From: a virus
Virus record (IMG/VR): IMGVR_UViG_3300036760_000568
Span: 1 to 27,300 of that record
Direction: 5' to 3' (one strand)
Length of the DNA: 27,300 nt
Program-made: the position numbers and the translations under genes
The notes under the pieces: model-generated
Told to the model about the DNA's origin: nothing
Seen by the model: only the letters and a program-made list of their open reading frames with translations
Databases searched by the model: none
Part shown: positions 1 to 6,396 of the stretch, piece by piece
Numbering within the stretch: the first letter of the stretch is position 1
Layout of the letters: the number at the start of each line of letters is the position of its first letter

Positions 1-2
1 TG

Positions 3-131
3 TCCCCCGATGGTGGCAGCGCAACCTCGACGCTGATGTACTGCCCCGCGCAAGAGAAGGAACGCTACACGCTGGACTGGTGCCTCCTCCACGGGGAGAC
101 CCGCGTGCTGCACTCGAAGGAGAAGCCGTGA
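3..131 (+). CDS. C-terminal end of an unknown protein (5' truncated)
   Basis: An open frame enters from the left edge and stops at TGA 129-131, giving 42 residues. It has two cysteines (MYCP and DWCLLH) and a charged C-terminus ending in KEKP. The stop overlaps the GTG start of the next small ORF as GTGA, a coupling arrangement seen at most gene joints in this window, which supports it being a real gene end. There is too little sequence to assign a family, and no domain is recognised. Confidence 0.45.
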   Translation, partial: SPDGGSATSTLMYCPAQEKERYTLDWCLLHGETRVLHSKEKP

Positions 132-226
132 ACGAACTGGCTGTAGTTTTGTTTATGGGCGCGGTCGCCCTACTCGCCATCGCGCGAATCATTTACGTCT
201 ACGGGGCGCCCCAGGAGAAGCCCTAG
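128..226 (+). CDS. Small single-helix membrane peptide (32 aa)
   Basis: The GTG start at 128 overlaps the upstream stop (GTGA), and the frame closes with TAG at 224-226. The 32-residue product begins MNELAVV and has one hydrophobic stretch at about residues 4-25 (LAVVLFMGAVALLAIA within it), followed by RIIYVYG and a short polar tail PQEKP. It would sit in the inner membrane as a single-span peptide. Small one-helix proteins are common in phage lysis and moron regions, but nothing here identifies a holin, a spanin or another named family, and no endolysin is next to it. The call rests on tight coupling to the upstream gene and on composition. Confidence 0.4.
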   Translation: MNELAVVLFMGAVALLAIARIIYVYGAPQEKP

Positions 227-230
227 CCCC

Positions 231-416
231 ATGCGCTGCCCGGCCTGTGGATCGCGCGCCAAAGTGACCAACTCTAGGGAAAAGAACCAGCGGACCTCGC
301 GCTATATCTGGCGTCGCCGGCGCTGTACCAAATGCAACCTCAGTTTCACCACCCATGAAACCTGCCCTACGCTTCTAAAAGCACACGCCCTGCACAACAT
401 CTTGTCCAAATCTTGA
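231..416 (+). CDS. Stand-alone zinc-ribbon protein, NrdR N-terminal-like
   Basis: This is a 61-residue protein with a four-cysteine zinc ribbon: C3-x2-C6 and C32-x2-C35. The segment RRRRCTKCNLSFTTHE closely resembles the N-terminal zinc ribbon of the ribonucleotide-reductase repressor NrdR, whose hallmark is RRRRC-x2-C-x3-FTT-x-E. The ATP-cone domain that follows in NrdR (total about 150 residues) is absent. The layout also recalls the P2 Ogr/Delta zinc-finger transcription activators, where TSRY and an F-x-T-[YH]-E end are found. A nucleic-acid-binding or transcription-regulating role is therefore inferred, not shown. The stop codon TGA lies within a TTGACA hexamer, and a palindrome follows immediately, so this small regulator could act on the promoter just downstream. 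Confidence 0.7.
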   Translation: MRCPACGSRAKVTNSREKNQRTSRYIWRRRRCTKCNLSFTTHETCPTLLKAHALHNILSKS

Positions 417-440
417 CACAGTGCAAGATTTCTCTTGCAT
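413..440 (+). promoter_or_regulatory. Candidate promoter with a palindromic spacer
   Basis: A perfect TTGACA (-35) lies at 413-418, overlapping the stop of the zinc-ribbon gene. At 16-bp spacing the -10 would be TTGCAT (435-440), only 3 of 6 matches to TATAAT, so the promoter is weak or needs an activator. The spacer is filled by a perfect inverted repeat (422-439). It is the only sizeable gap before the long + strand gene run, which makes it a plausible late promoter. The palindrome could be the site of a repressor or activator. Confidence 0.35.
422..439. repeat. Perfect 7-bp inverted repeat (operator-like)
   Basis: TGCAAGA (422-428), a 4-base spacer TTTC, then TCTTGCA (433-439), the exact reverse complement. 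The arms sit between the candidate -35 and -10 elements, the classic location for an operator. No U-tract follows, so a terminator is not indicated. Confidence 0.6.
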
Positions 441-484
441 GGGCTATCCGTGCAACACATCATCCGCTCGTTGTAAGCTGCGGA

Positions 485-527
485 CCCCCAGCGCATCCTC
501 GGGGGCAATTGTGAGAGGATAACTATC
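485..527 (+). promoter_or_regulatory. Leader hairpin, Shine-Dalgarno and possible ATC start
   Basis: CCCCC (485-489) can pair with GGGGG (501-505) across an 11-base loop. Directly after comes AATTGTGAGAGGATAAC (507-523), which contains a good Shine-Dalgarno GAGAGGA (513-519). Five bases later is ATC (525-527), in frame with the following gene, where an ATG would be expected. The 507-523 stretch also resembles the lac operator core with one mismatch in 17 bases; this is probably coincidental. Confidence 0.35.
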
Positions 528-542
528 GCCCGCGAAATTCTG

Positions 543-824
543 TTGGTCCCGCCGTTCTTCCAAGCCAGTGAGTTAGACCTGCCGCAAACGAACCGTCGCT
601 ACGGCCATGTCAGCGAGTCGGAAAAAAACGAACTCATCCGCCACCATAGGGCAGATTGGTTTCGCGCGCCAGACAGCAAAGGGAGAGGTGGAGTCCTTCG
701 CATGAAGGAGAAATTCGCTATTCGCGGCTTGAGCTGCAAGATCGGCGAAACGCTGAGTCTCTGGCTGCACAACCCGCAGCATTGTGATGTCGCGCAAGTG
801 ATCGTGGCCGCACAGTTTCAGTGA
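543..824 (+). CDS. Hypothetical protein (about 93-99 aa)
   Basis: This is a soluble, charged small protein with motifs such as ASELDLPQTNRRYG and a tryptophan-containing C-terminal half (LSLWLHNPQHCD). No family is recognised. The first conventional start is TTG at 543, but it lacks a ribosome site at proper spacing. An in-frame ATC at 525 sits five bases after GAGAGGA and would add six residues ((M)AREILL). The frame is closed upstream by TAA at 474-476, so no ATG or GTG start is available. It is followed 9 bases later by the next gene with its own strong Shine-Dalgarno. It is the first gene after the candidate promoter at 413-440. Confidence 0.65.
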   Translation: MVPPFFQASELDLPQTNRRYGHVSESEKNELIRHHRADWFRAPDSKGRGGVLRMKEKFAIRGLSCKIGETLSLWLHNPQHCDVAQVIVAAQFQ

Positions 825-833
825 GGAGGAAGC

Positions 834-1214
834 ATGGCCGTCATTCCAATAGGGGTTCCGGTTGTAACGCTAGACCCCGGTTTTGAAGTCACGGTGGTCA
901 ACGGTGCGACCGCTACCAGCGCACTACAAACGCCGCCTTTCTCCGCTAGTCAACTATTCACTTTGCAACCACAAGCTGGCGGCGGAGATAGGACGATAGT
1001 TTTTCAAGCCATCAAAAACACGATTAGCGTGCTGACGGCTGACCTCGAAGAATCGAGCGATGGTGGTGTGACTTTCGGAGTGTTGCAAGCCGCTTTGGAT
1101 TTCGCCGCGACTGCCGTGCAAAAGGTTCAGGCTCTTGTTCCCGGCCCGATTTACCGTCTGAACATAAAAACACTGACGGGCACCAGCGTGACCATCAACG
1201 CCGCCGCGAACTGA
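834..1214 (+). CDS. Hypothetical beta-rich protein, possible virion decoration
   Basis: A 126-residue protein, started by ATG 834 after a strong GAGGAGG site. It is rich in Val, Thr, Ala and Gly with alternating polar and hydrophobic residues (for example VTVVNGATATSAL and IYRLNIKTLTGTSVTI), as expected of a small beta-sandwich. It has no cysteine, signal peptide or membrane segment. Its stop overlaps the next ATG by one base. Its place in front of a fibre-like gene suggests a structural accessory or fibre-attachment role, which is inference only. Confidence 0.7.
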   Translation: MAVIPIGVPVVTLDPGFEVTVVNGATATSALQTPPFSASQLFTLQPQAGGGDRTIVFQAIKNTISVLTADLEESSDGGVTFGVLQAALDFAATAVQKVQALVPGPIYRLNIKTLTGTSVTINAAAN

Positions 1215-1495
1215 TGACGTTCACCGACCAGGCCAGTTACGACAACGTAGGCTTTGACCCCGTGATTACCGCCGTTGCCTGCCGGCGGCTCACTATTCGA
1301 GAACTAGCAACGAGCGGGACACCTGGAGCCTACAGCGTGGCAGCGCCACTCTCGAGCAACGCCGTCTTCCCGAAATATCCGGCGGAAAGTACGACGTTCG
1401 AGGCCGCGCCAGGCACGATGTTCGACGCGGGCGTGACGGTGGGTTACATCCAAGCTTCAGCGGGAACTATAGTTTTCTCGCGCATCCACGAATGA
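1214..1495 (+). CDS. Hypothetical small structural-type protein
   Basis: A 93-residue protein whose ATG shares base 1214 with the preceding stop and whose stop overlaps the next ATG as ATGA (1492-1495), so it is coupled on both sides. The sequence is beta-prone (DPVITAVACRRLTIREL near the start, VGYIQASAGTIVFSRIHE at the end) with one cysteine. No family is recognised. The small size, composition and tight coupling with 834-1214 and 1492-3681 suggest the three act together, perhaps as a fibre or decoration module. Confidence 0.7.
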   Translation: MTFTDQASYDNVGFDPVITAVACRRLTIRELATSGTPGAYSVAAPLSSNAVFPKYPAESTTFEAAPGTMFDAGVTVGYIQASAGTIVFSRIHE

Positions 1496-3681
1496 TCTAC
1501 GCAAACAACCCCGCGCTACAAGAGCTTCTGAAGCTGGGCGCAGCCGATTCTCGATTACAGGAAGCCAATAGTTTTGAGTTTTCGGATGTGGCTTTTGACG
1601 TGGCGGTGGCTGACGTTTCCAATCAGCACGGATATTTCAATGAGGAAGAAACGCGCACCCGCGCCGCCTACCGGCTGCTAACCCGGAAGCGGTCTGTGCC
1701 GCCAGTAGTAGGGGAGCTACCCGCGCCGATAGTAACCCCGCCATTCTGGAGACAAGAGAGAGTTTGGCGCTGGCTGCAAATAGCTTGGGCGATTGCGATT
1801 CTTGCCGCGCTGATTCTGATTGCCGCACACCCCGCGCACGCGCAGAGCTTTCGTGACCCGCACTACAGGTTGTTTTCCCAACCAGCAGCGCCTGACAGTC
1901 TGATTGTCCAATTCAAGAACGCAGGTTCCCTACTCGCCACACGCCCTGCCGGGCTCATTGTCTTCGATTGCGGCGCGAATATGAGCTGTTCGTTTTCTGG
2001 TTCCACCTTCTCACTCACGGCTGGAGCTGGTGGAGCTGTAGCGTGGTCAGGAATCAGCGCACCTACAGCCAACCTGAGCCTTGCTCACGCGGCATGGACA
2101 ACGACATTTACTTGGAACGCCGCGACGGGCGCTGGCGTGGACCTGTTCAATTTGGCGGACACGCTCAACAACACCGGTACCGGGCATCTTTTCAAAGTGA
2201 ATTTGGCGAGCGGCAGCGCCATGAAGCCAGTGCAGTTCTCGGTGAACGGGAACGGCGTGGAGATGAGCAACGCCGGGTTGCTAGCTGGGTTGGGCACGGG
2301 CGGGATCAACGCAACGCAGTACAAGGGCGGGACAGCGGCGGGGGTAGGAACCTGCACGAATCAGGCGGTTACGGCCACGGTGGATGCCGCGGCGCCCACC
2401 TGTACCACGATTACTTCGGCCTACACTAGTGGCACCTTCCCCGCAACCGCGCACAATCTCCTCTCCGCCAGCCACACGGATACTACAGTTACATCGGCGG
2501 TGCGCGGGAGCATCATTTACGCCAATCTAACTCCCGCATGGACGGCGCTCGGCGTGCAAACGGCTAACAAATACCCGAAGTGGGATGGGACAGACCTTGT
2601 AGCTTCCACGGGAGCGGCTTCCGGTGTGGGTACGCCAACGGTTTGCACTAACCAAGCAGTTACCGGATTTACGTTGAACGCCGATGCCGCGCCGACGAGC
2701 ACCTGCACTACGTTCACGCTGGCCTCCGCGCAGTTCGCCAATCAGGGCACCACGACAACGCTACTTCATGGAAATGGGGCTGGGAATCCTTCATGGGCGG
2801 CAGCCAGCCTCACCGCCGATGTCAGCGGGATTCTACCCACGGCCAATGGCGGAACGGGGATTGCGTTCTTTACCGCTGCGGGGCCAACCGTAGCGCGTGT
2901 TTACACCTTCCCCGACGCGGCGGCGACCGTTCTGACCAGCAACGCCGCTGTCACCATCGCGCAAGGCGGCACGGGCACGGGGAGCACGCTGACCGGGCTG
3001 GTGCGCGGCAGTGCCTCGGCCATGACTGCGGCGGAACTCTCCGGCGATGTAACCACCAACGGCTCGAACGCCGTCACGCTGGTATCGACGGTGCTGAAAG
3101 ATTCCAGCACGCACACCCTCACCAACAAAACTCTGGATGTGGAAGGCACCGGCAACAGCGTCACTACCGTCTCGAAGATTTGGCTGGAAGCGGCGGCCTG
3201 CCAGAATGCCACCGCCACGCTGATGTGGGACACGCCCCCCAGCAACCCCGCCGTGGCCGCCTGCATTACCGGCACCAACACGCAGAAGGGCGTGGCCGAC
3301 TTTGCGGATGGCGCGAACTCTCTTTCCATGCAGCGCACCCTAGCCCTGCCCTCGGACTTCACGGGCGCGGTGGACGTGAAATTCAAGTGGCTGACCACGG
3401 CCACCACCGGCGACGTGGTGTGGCAGATTGCCACCATCTGCGTGGCTGACGCGGAGACCGACGACCCCGCGTTCAATACTGCCTCGACGGTGACGGATAC
3501 CGCCAAGGGCACCGCCAACCAGACCAACGACGCCAGCGTCACCGGCATCACCATGACCGGCTGCGCCGCCGGAGAAGCGTGGCATATCAAGGTGCTGCGC
3601 GACCCGGCGCACGCTTCGGATACGCTGGCGGCCACCGCGCGGCTGCTCGGCGTCGAACTGACTGTGCGGAGGGCCCAGTGA
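1492..3681 (+). CDS. Tail-fibre-like protein with internal membrane anchor/signal sequence
   Basis: A 729-residue protein. Residues 1-90 are polar, lack cysteine and end in an Arg-rich stretch. A hydrophobic segment follows (AWAIAILAALILIAAHPAHA, about residues 99-118), ending in a signal-peptidase-like AHA|QS site, so the remainder could be released or displayed outside the inner membrane. The rest resembles phage fibre shafts: two repeats of the type C-T-N-Q-A-V...A-P-T-x-C-T-T, GGTG turns (LPTANGGTGI, IAQGGTGTG), and a C-terminal beta domain of roughly 140 residues from about residue 585, of the kind found at fibre tips and thought to bind sugars. The ten cysteines form five neighbouring pairs. 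It overlaps its neighbours as ATGA upstream and GTGA downstream. Fibre homology is inferred from repeats; the export signal is unusual for a virion fibre. Confidence 0.75.
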   Translation: MIYANNPALQELLKLGAADSRLQEANSFEFSDVAFDVAVADVSNQHGYFNEEETRTRAAYRLLTRKRSVPPVVGELPAPIVTPPFWRQERVWRWLQIAWAIAILAALILIAAHPAHAQSFRDPHYRLFSQPAAPDSLIVQFKNAGSLLATRPAGLIVFDCGANMSCSFSGSTFSLTAGAGGAVAWSGISAPTANLSLAHAAWTTTFTWNAATGAGVDLFNLADTLNNTGTGHLFKVNLASGSAMKPVQFSVNGNGVEMSNAGLLAGLGTGGINATQYKGGTAAGVGTCTNQAVTATVDAAAPTCTTITSAYTSGTFPATAHNLLSASHTDTTVTSAVRGSIIYANLTPAWTALGVQTANKYPKWDGTDLVASTGAASGVGTPTVCTNQAVTGFTLNADAAPTSTCTTFTLASAQFANQGTTTTLLHGNGAGNPSWAAASLTADVSGILPTANGGTGIAFFTAAGPTVARVYTFPDAAATVLTSNAAVTIAQGGTGTGSTLTGLVRGSASAMTAAELSGDVTTNGSNAVTLVSTVLKDSSTHTLTNKTLDVEGTGNSVTTVSKIWLEAAACQNATATLMWDTPPSNPAVAACITGTNTQKGVADFADGANSLSMQRTLALPSDFTGAVDVKFKWLTTATTGDVVWQIATICVADAETDDPAFNTASTVTDTAKGTANQTNDASVTGITMTGCAAGEAWHIKVLRDPAHASDTLAATARLLGVELTVRRAQ
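2341..2718 (+). repeat. Two cysteine-paired fibre repeats within the 1492-3681 gene
   Basis: Copy one (2341-2415) encodes GVGTCTNQAV...AAPTCTTIT. Copy two (2623-2718) encodes GVGTPTVCTNQAV...DAAPTSTCTTFT. Both have a Cys before TNQAVT and a second Cys after an A-P-T turn, typical of collagen-like or beta shaft repeats in phage and bacterial fibre proteins. Each copy is followed by a spacer with further beta segments. Confidence 0.6.
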
Positions 3682-4406
3682 TCCCGAGGCGTCGGGAGCG
3701 CCCTTACAAGGCGCTGGCGATAACCGTGGCGGTAATTCTGGCCGCCCTCCCCGTCTTAGCGACCACGCTGTTTTCAGATGATTTTAACCGCGCCGACAAC
3801 GACCTGCTGGGCGGCAACTGGGTGGAACGCGGCCCCTCTGTAGACTTCGATATCGTTACCGGCCGCGTGCAGGTGATGGCCTACGCTACGTCTCTGATAG
3901 GTGTCGCCTACAACCCCGCTGGAATTAGCAGCGCCGATTACACGGTGCAGGCCATTGTGAATCCCGCTACAGGGGATACCTTGACGGGAGTTTGTGGGCG
4001 TCGCGTAAATTTTAGTACCGCTGATTCAGACGGCTACATGGCTTTTATCCACGACACTGCAAACTCTCTCTTTCTTTATAAGCGTGTCAGCGGGACGTGG
4101 ACGGAGCTAGGCTCTTTCGCCGTCACTATCACCGCAGGAACCGATTACACGGTGAAGTTGTCCATGCAAGGTACGACCATCAAGGCATTCCTCGATGGAG
4201 TAGAGCGAATTTCAGTGACGGACAGTTCCTTGTCTGCCGCAGGCGACGCCGGTCTTTGCATCAATGGTGGAGCTGAAAACACAGGGATGCGTTGGGACGA
4301 TTTTCTCGTGGAGGATTTCGGCGCGCCCGCCACACCCCGGAAGCGTGCGGCGGTCGTGTTTGCAAAGGCTCATCTCCATCAGCCAAACAGGGAGGGAATA
4401 AAATGA
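3678..4406 (+). CDS. Secreted lectin-like (LamG/concanavalin-type) protein with signal peptide
   Basis: A start at GTG 3678 is preferred to upstream ATGs because it overlaps the previous stop as GTGA and begins a textbook Sec signal peptide: MIPRRRERPYK, then hydrophobic ALAITVAVILAALPVLA, then a likely cut near residues 28-31. The mature part begins with DDFNRAD...LGGNW, a signature of concanavalin/LamG-like jelly-roll modules that bind carbohydrate. It continues with the alternating beta strands of that fold (DYTVKLSMQGTTIKAFLDG and WDDFLVEDFG). It has only two cysteines (GVCG and GLCI). The 242-residue length suits one jelly roll. Its role may be binding of host surface glycans, as fibre partner or exported protein. 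The C-terminus is basic, and the next small ORF overlaps it by ATGA. Confidence 0.7.
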   Translation: MIPRRRERPYKALAITVAVILAALPVLATTLFSDDFNRADNDLLGGNWVERGPSVDFDIVTGRVQVMAYATSLIGVAYNPAGISSADYTVQAIVNPATGDTLTGVCGRRVNFSTADSDGYMAFIHDTANSLFLYKRVSGTWTELGSFAVTITAGTDYTVKLSMQGTTIKAFLDGVERISVTDSSLSAAGDAGLCINGGAENTGMRWDDFLVEDFGAPATPRKRAAVVFAKAHLHQPNREGIK

Positions 4407-4518
4407 AAAACAGTCTTTCGAAAATCATTCCGCCAACGCAGCGACCGCCGCGCAAATGACTACGGCCATCGCCAAGGCGCGGAAAGAAGTGGACACGCTG
4501 GGAGTGCCGAAGAAATAA
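4403..4518 (+). CDS. Small ORF in two overlapping frames; possible frameshift
   Basis: ATG 4403, well placed after GGAGGG (4391-4396), opens an 18-codon frame that stops at 4459. A second frame with ATG 4456 runs to TAA 4516-4518, encoding MTTAIAKARKEVDTLGVPKK. The second frame stays open upstream to 4402 with plausible coding sequence (EKQSFENHSANAATAAQ). A single-base deletion right after the ATG, or a -1 shift at the AAAA run near 4422-4427, would join it to the ribosome-loaded start and give a peptide of about 38-39 residues. TAA overlaps the small-terminase ATG (TAATG). Function is unknown; it may be a coupling leader for the terminase pair. Confidence 0.35.
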
Positions 4519-4853
4519 TGGCTGGCAAACGCAAGAAGGTAAACGAGAAGCAACTCTTTGAACTCGCGCGCATCGGCTGTACGGATAAAGAGATCGCGGC
4601 GGTCATGGACATTTCAGACCGCACAGTGCGAGACAACTTTTCCGCTATTCTTATAAAAGGACGCGAACAAGGGAAACAGCGTCTCCGGCGTTTGCAGTGG
4701 AAGTCCGCTGAAAAGGGCAATGTCACGATGCTGATATGGCTTGGGAAGCAACTCCTCGACCAAAAGGACAAGAACGAGCACACCGGCAAAGATGGTGGCG
4801 CGATGCGAATGATCCTTGAAACTGTAGGGAGCCATGGAAACAGCCGCGCCTGA
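4518..4853 (+). CDS. terS: Phage terminase small subunit (putative)
   Basis: A 111-residue protein immediately before, and overlapping by 20 bases, the large terminase. Residues about 10-40 form a helix-turn-helix (ELARIGCTDKEIAAVMDISD, then RTVRDNF), as used by small terminases to bind pac or cos DNA. The second half contains a Lys/Arg- and Trp-containing helix and the segment GNVTMLIWLGKQLLDQKDK, which recurs in many phage small terminase-like proteins and would form the oligomerisation part. It would select viral DNA and regulate the large subunit in the cytoplasm. The call combines HTH, length and position. Confidence 0.75.
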   Translation: MAGKRKKVNEKQLFELARIGCTDKEIAAVMDISDRTVRDNFSAILIKGREQGKQRLRRLQWKSAEKGNVTMLIWLGKQLLDQKDKNEHTGKDGGAMRMILETVGSHGNSRA

Positions 4854-6396
4854 CATCACCTTGCGCGCGCAGTTCTGGCCGAAGCAAGCGGAGTTTGACC
4901 GCATGGTGGAAACTACACCCGCTACGATTCTTGGATATGGAGGGAGCCGCGGGGGAGCCAAGAGCGACGCTGGCCGCAAGATCATGCTCAAGCGCAGATT
5001 CAGCTATCCGGGAACCTGGGGCTTAGTCATGCGGCGGCTGTGGAGTGAAGTCCGTCGGAATCACATTGAACCCATGTTTCGTGATTGGCCGGCACTAAGA
5101 GATTTCTGGAGTGAACAACAACGCACGCTGTTTTTCCCCAATGCTTCTCAGCTTGTCTTTCGATCCGGCGAACATAGCCGCGACATTTACGAAATGCAGG
5201 GCGACGAATACTATGATGTGTTCATTGACCAAGCGGAGCAGTTCAGCGAAGCAGAACTTGTTTTTCTAAAGACAATCAACCGCTGGCCCATGACTCCAGA
5301 GGCCAACTGCAAGCTCCTACAGACGTTTAATCCCGGCAACATCGGCCATGCGTACCTGAAGCGCGTGTTCTACGACAAGAAGTACAAGGAGCGCGAACGT
5401 CCCGAAGATTACGCTTTCCTGCAAGCCTATGGCTGGGACAACGCAGCCTGGGTGTTGCCCGCGCTGGAAGCGGATGGCAAGACGGTAGATGAGTATTTCG
5501 CGTGGCCGGAAGAGAAGCGATTCGAGTATTTCATCTCCCGCAGCCAAACAGGAAGGGAACTCGACGCTCTACCGCAAGCGATGAGGATTGGTCACCTATT
5601 AGGGCGCTGGGATCAGTTTGCGGGTCAATACTTCGACATTCTGAATCCGGATAAGCACTTTCGTTCTCGCGCTCACATGGGGTTAAAGCCCTGGCATCGT
5701 CGCTGGATAGGGATTGACTGGGGATTCGCGCACAACTCTGCGGCCCACTGGAACGCGCAAACCGAAGAAAGCAAGACCATGACCTACAGAGAGTTCGTCA
5801 GGAATGGCTTGGGGGCTCGCGCGCTCGCACAGGAAATCAGCGACCGCTGCGGTACAGGGGAGCAACGAGAAAAGATTGACACCATCTTCCTAAGTCCCGA
5901 CGCTTTTGCCAAGCGAACCAGCGAAAACACCATCGCCGAGCAGATGAACGAAGTGTTCATTGCCAACGGCTTGCCAGCCTGCACGCCCGCCGATGATGAC
6001 CGTGTAGGCGGCTGGCACTTGATGTATGAAATGCTGCGCTGCGAGGAGTGGCTGATTGCCGATGAGTGTACGGAGTTGATCTCCTGCCTGCCGATGCTCA
6101 CGCGACAGCCGATGGACAAGAATCCGAATGACTGCCTAAAGTTTGAGGGGGACGACCCGGCGGATTCAGCACGTTACGCCCTCAAGTCTTTCTTGGGCAC
6201 GCGCCAGATGCCATTTGAGGAGCGTGTGGCAGAGAAGGTGGAGACTTTCGCCCAGACGCGCGGGCAGACGATGGACACCCTCGAACCCACGTCGCGCGCC
6301 ATGCTGATTCGCCAAGCCATGCGGCTGGAGAAGAAGAATAACCGGGGCATTCGGTATCCATTCGGGCGGCGGTTTAGGCCGGGAGCGATGAACTGA
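4834..6396 (+). CDS. terL: Phage terminase large subunit (packaging ATPase-nuclease)
   Basis: The 520-residue motor cuts concatemeric DNA and drives it into the prohead through the portal. The ATPase domain shows a Walker A-type loop, GYGGSRGGAKS (residues 34-44), and a Walker B-like strand YYDVFIDQAEQF (about 126-137). At the position usually held by Glu there is Gln133, with Glu135 two residues on. The C-terminal RNase H-like nuclease is marked by WIGIDWGFAHNS (D-x-G motif, about 286-300), a middle acidic motif FLSPDAF and a final DDPADSARYALKSF. The length is typical. ATG 4834 follows GGGAG, and translation is coupled to the small subunit. The gene ends by sharing one base with the next ATG. 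Confidence 0.93.
   Translation: METAAPDITLRAQFWPKQAEFDRMVETTPATILGYGGSRGGAKSDAGRKIMLKRRFSYPGTWGLVMRRLWSEVRRNHIEPMFRDWPALRDFWSEQQRTLFFPNASQLVFRSGEHSRDIYEMQGDEYYDVFIDQAEQFSEAELVFLKTINRWPMTPEANCKLLQTFNPGNIGHAYLKRVFYDKKYKERERPEDYAFLQAYGWDNAAWVLPALEADGKTVDEYFAWPEEKRFEYFISRSQTGRELDALPQAMRIGHLLGRWDQFAGQYFDILNPDKHFRSRAHMGLKPWHRRWIGIDWGFAHNSAAHWNAQTEESKTMTYREFVRNGLGARALAQEISDRCGTGEQREKIDTIFLSPDAFAKRTSENTIAEQMNEVFIANGLPACTPADDDRVGGWHLMYEMLRCEEWLIADECTELISCLPMLTRQPMDKNPNDCLKFEGDDPADSARYALKSFLGTRQMPFEERVAEKVETFAQTRGQTMDTLEPTSRAMLIRQAMRLEKKNNRGIRYPFGRRFRPGAMN

Noticed and set aside
2793-3635. Long overlapping frames on both strands within the fibre gene
   Set aside because: Low-complexity, His/Arg-rich or Val/Ala-rich translations caused by repetitive GC-rich fibre codons. 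The fibre frame has the repeats and GGTG motifs.
3579-3677. Upstream ATG extension of the lectin-like gene
   Set aside because: It would add 33 Arg/Ala-rich residues that overlap the fibre gene and bury the signal peptide. GTG 3678 with GTGA coupling fits better.
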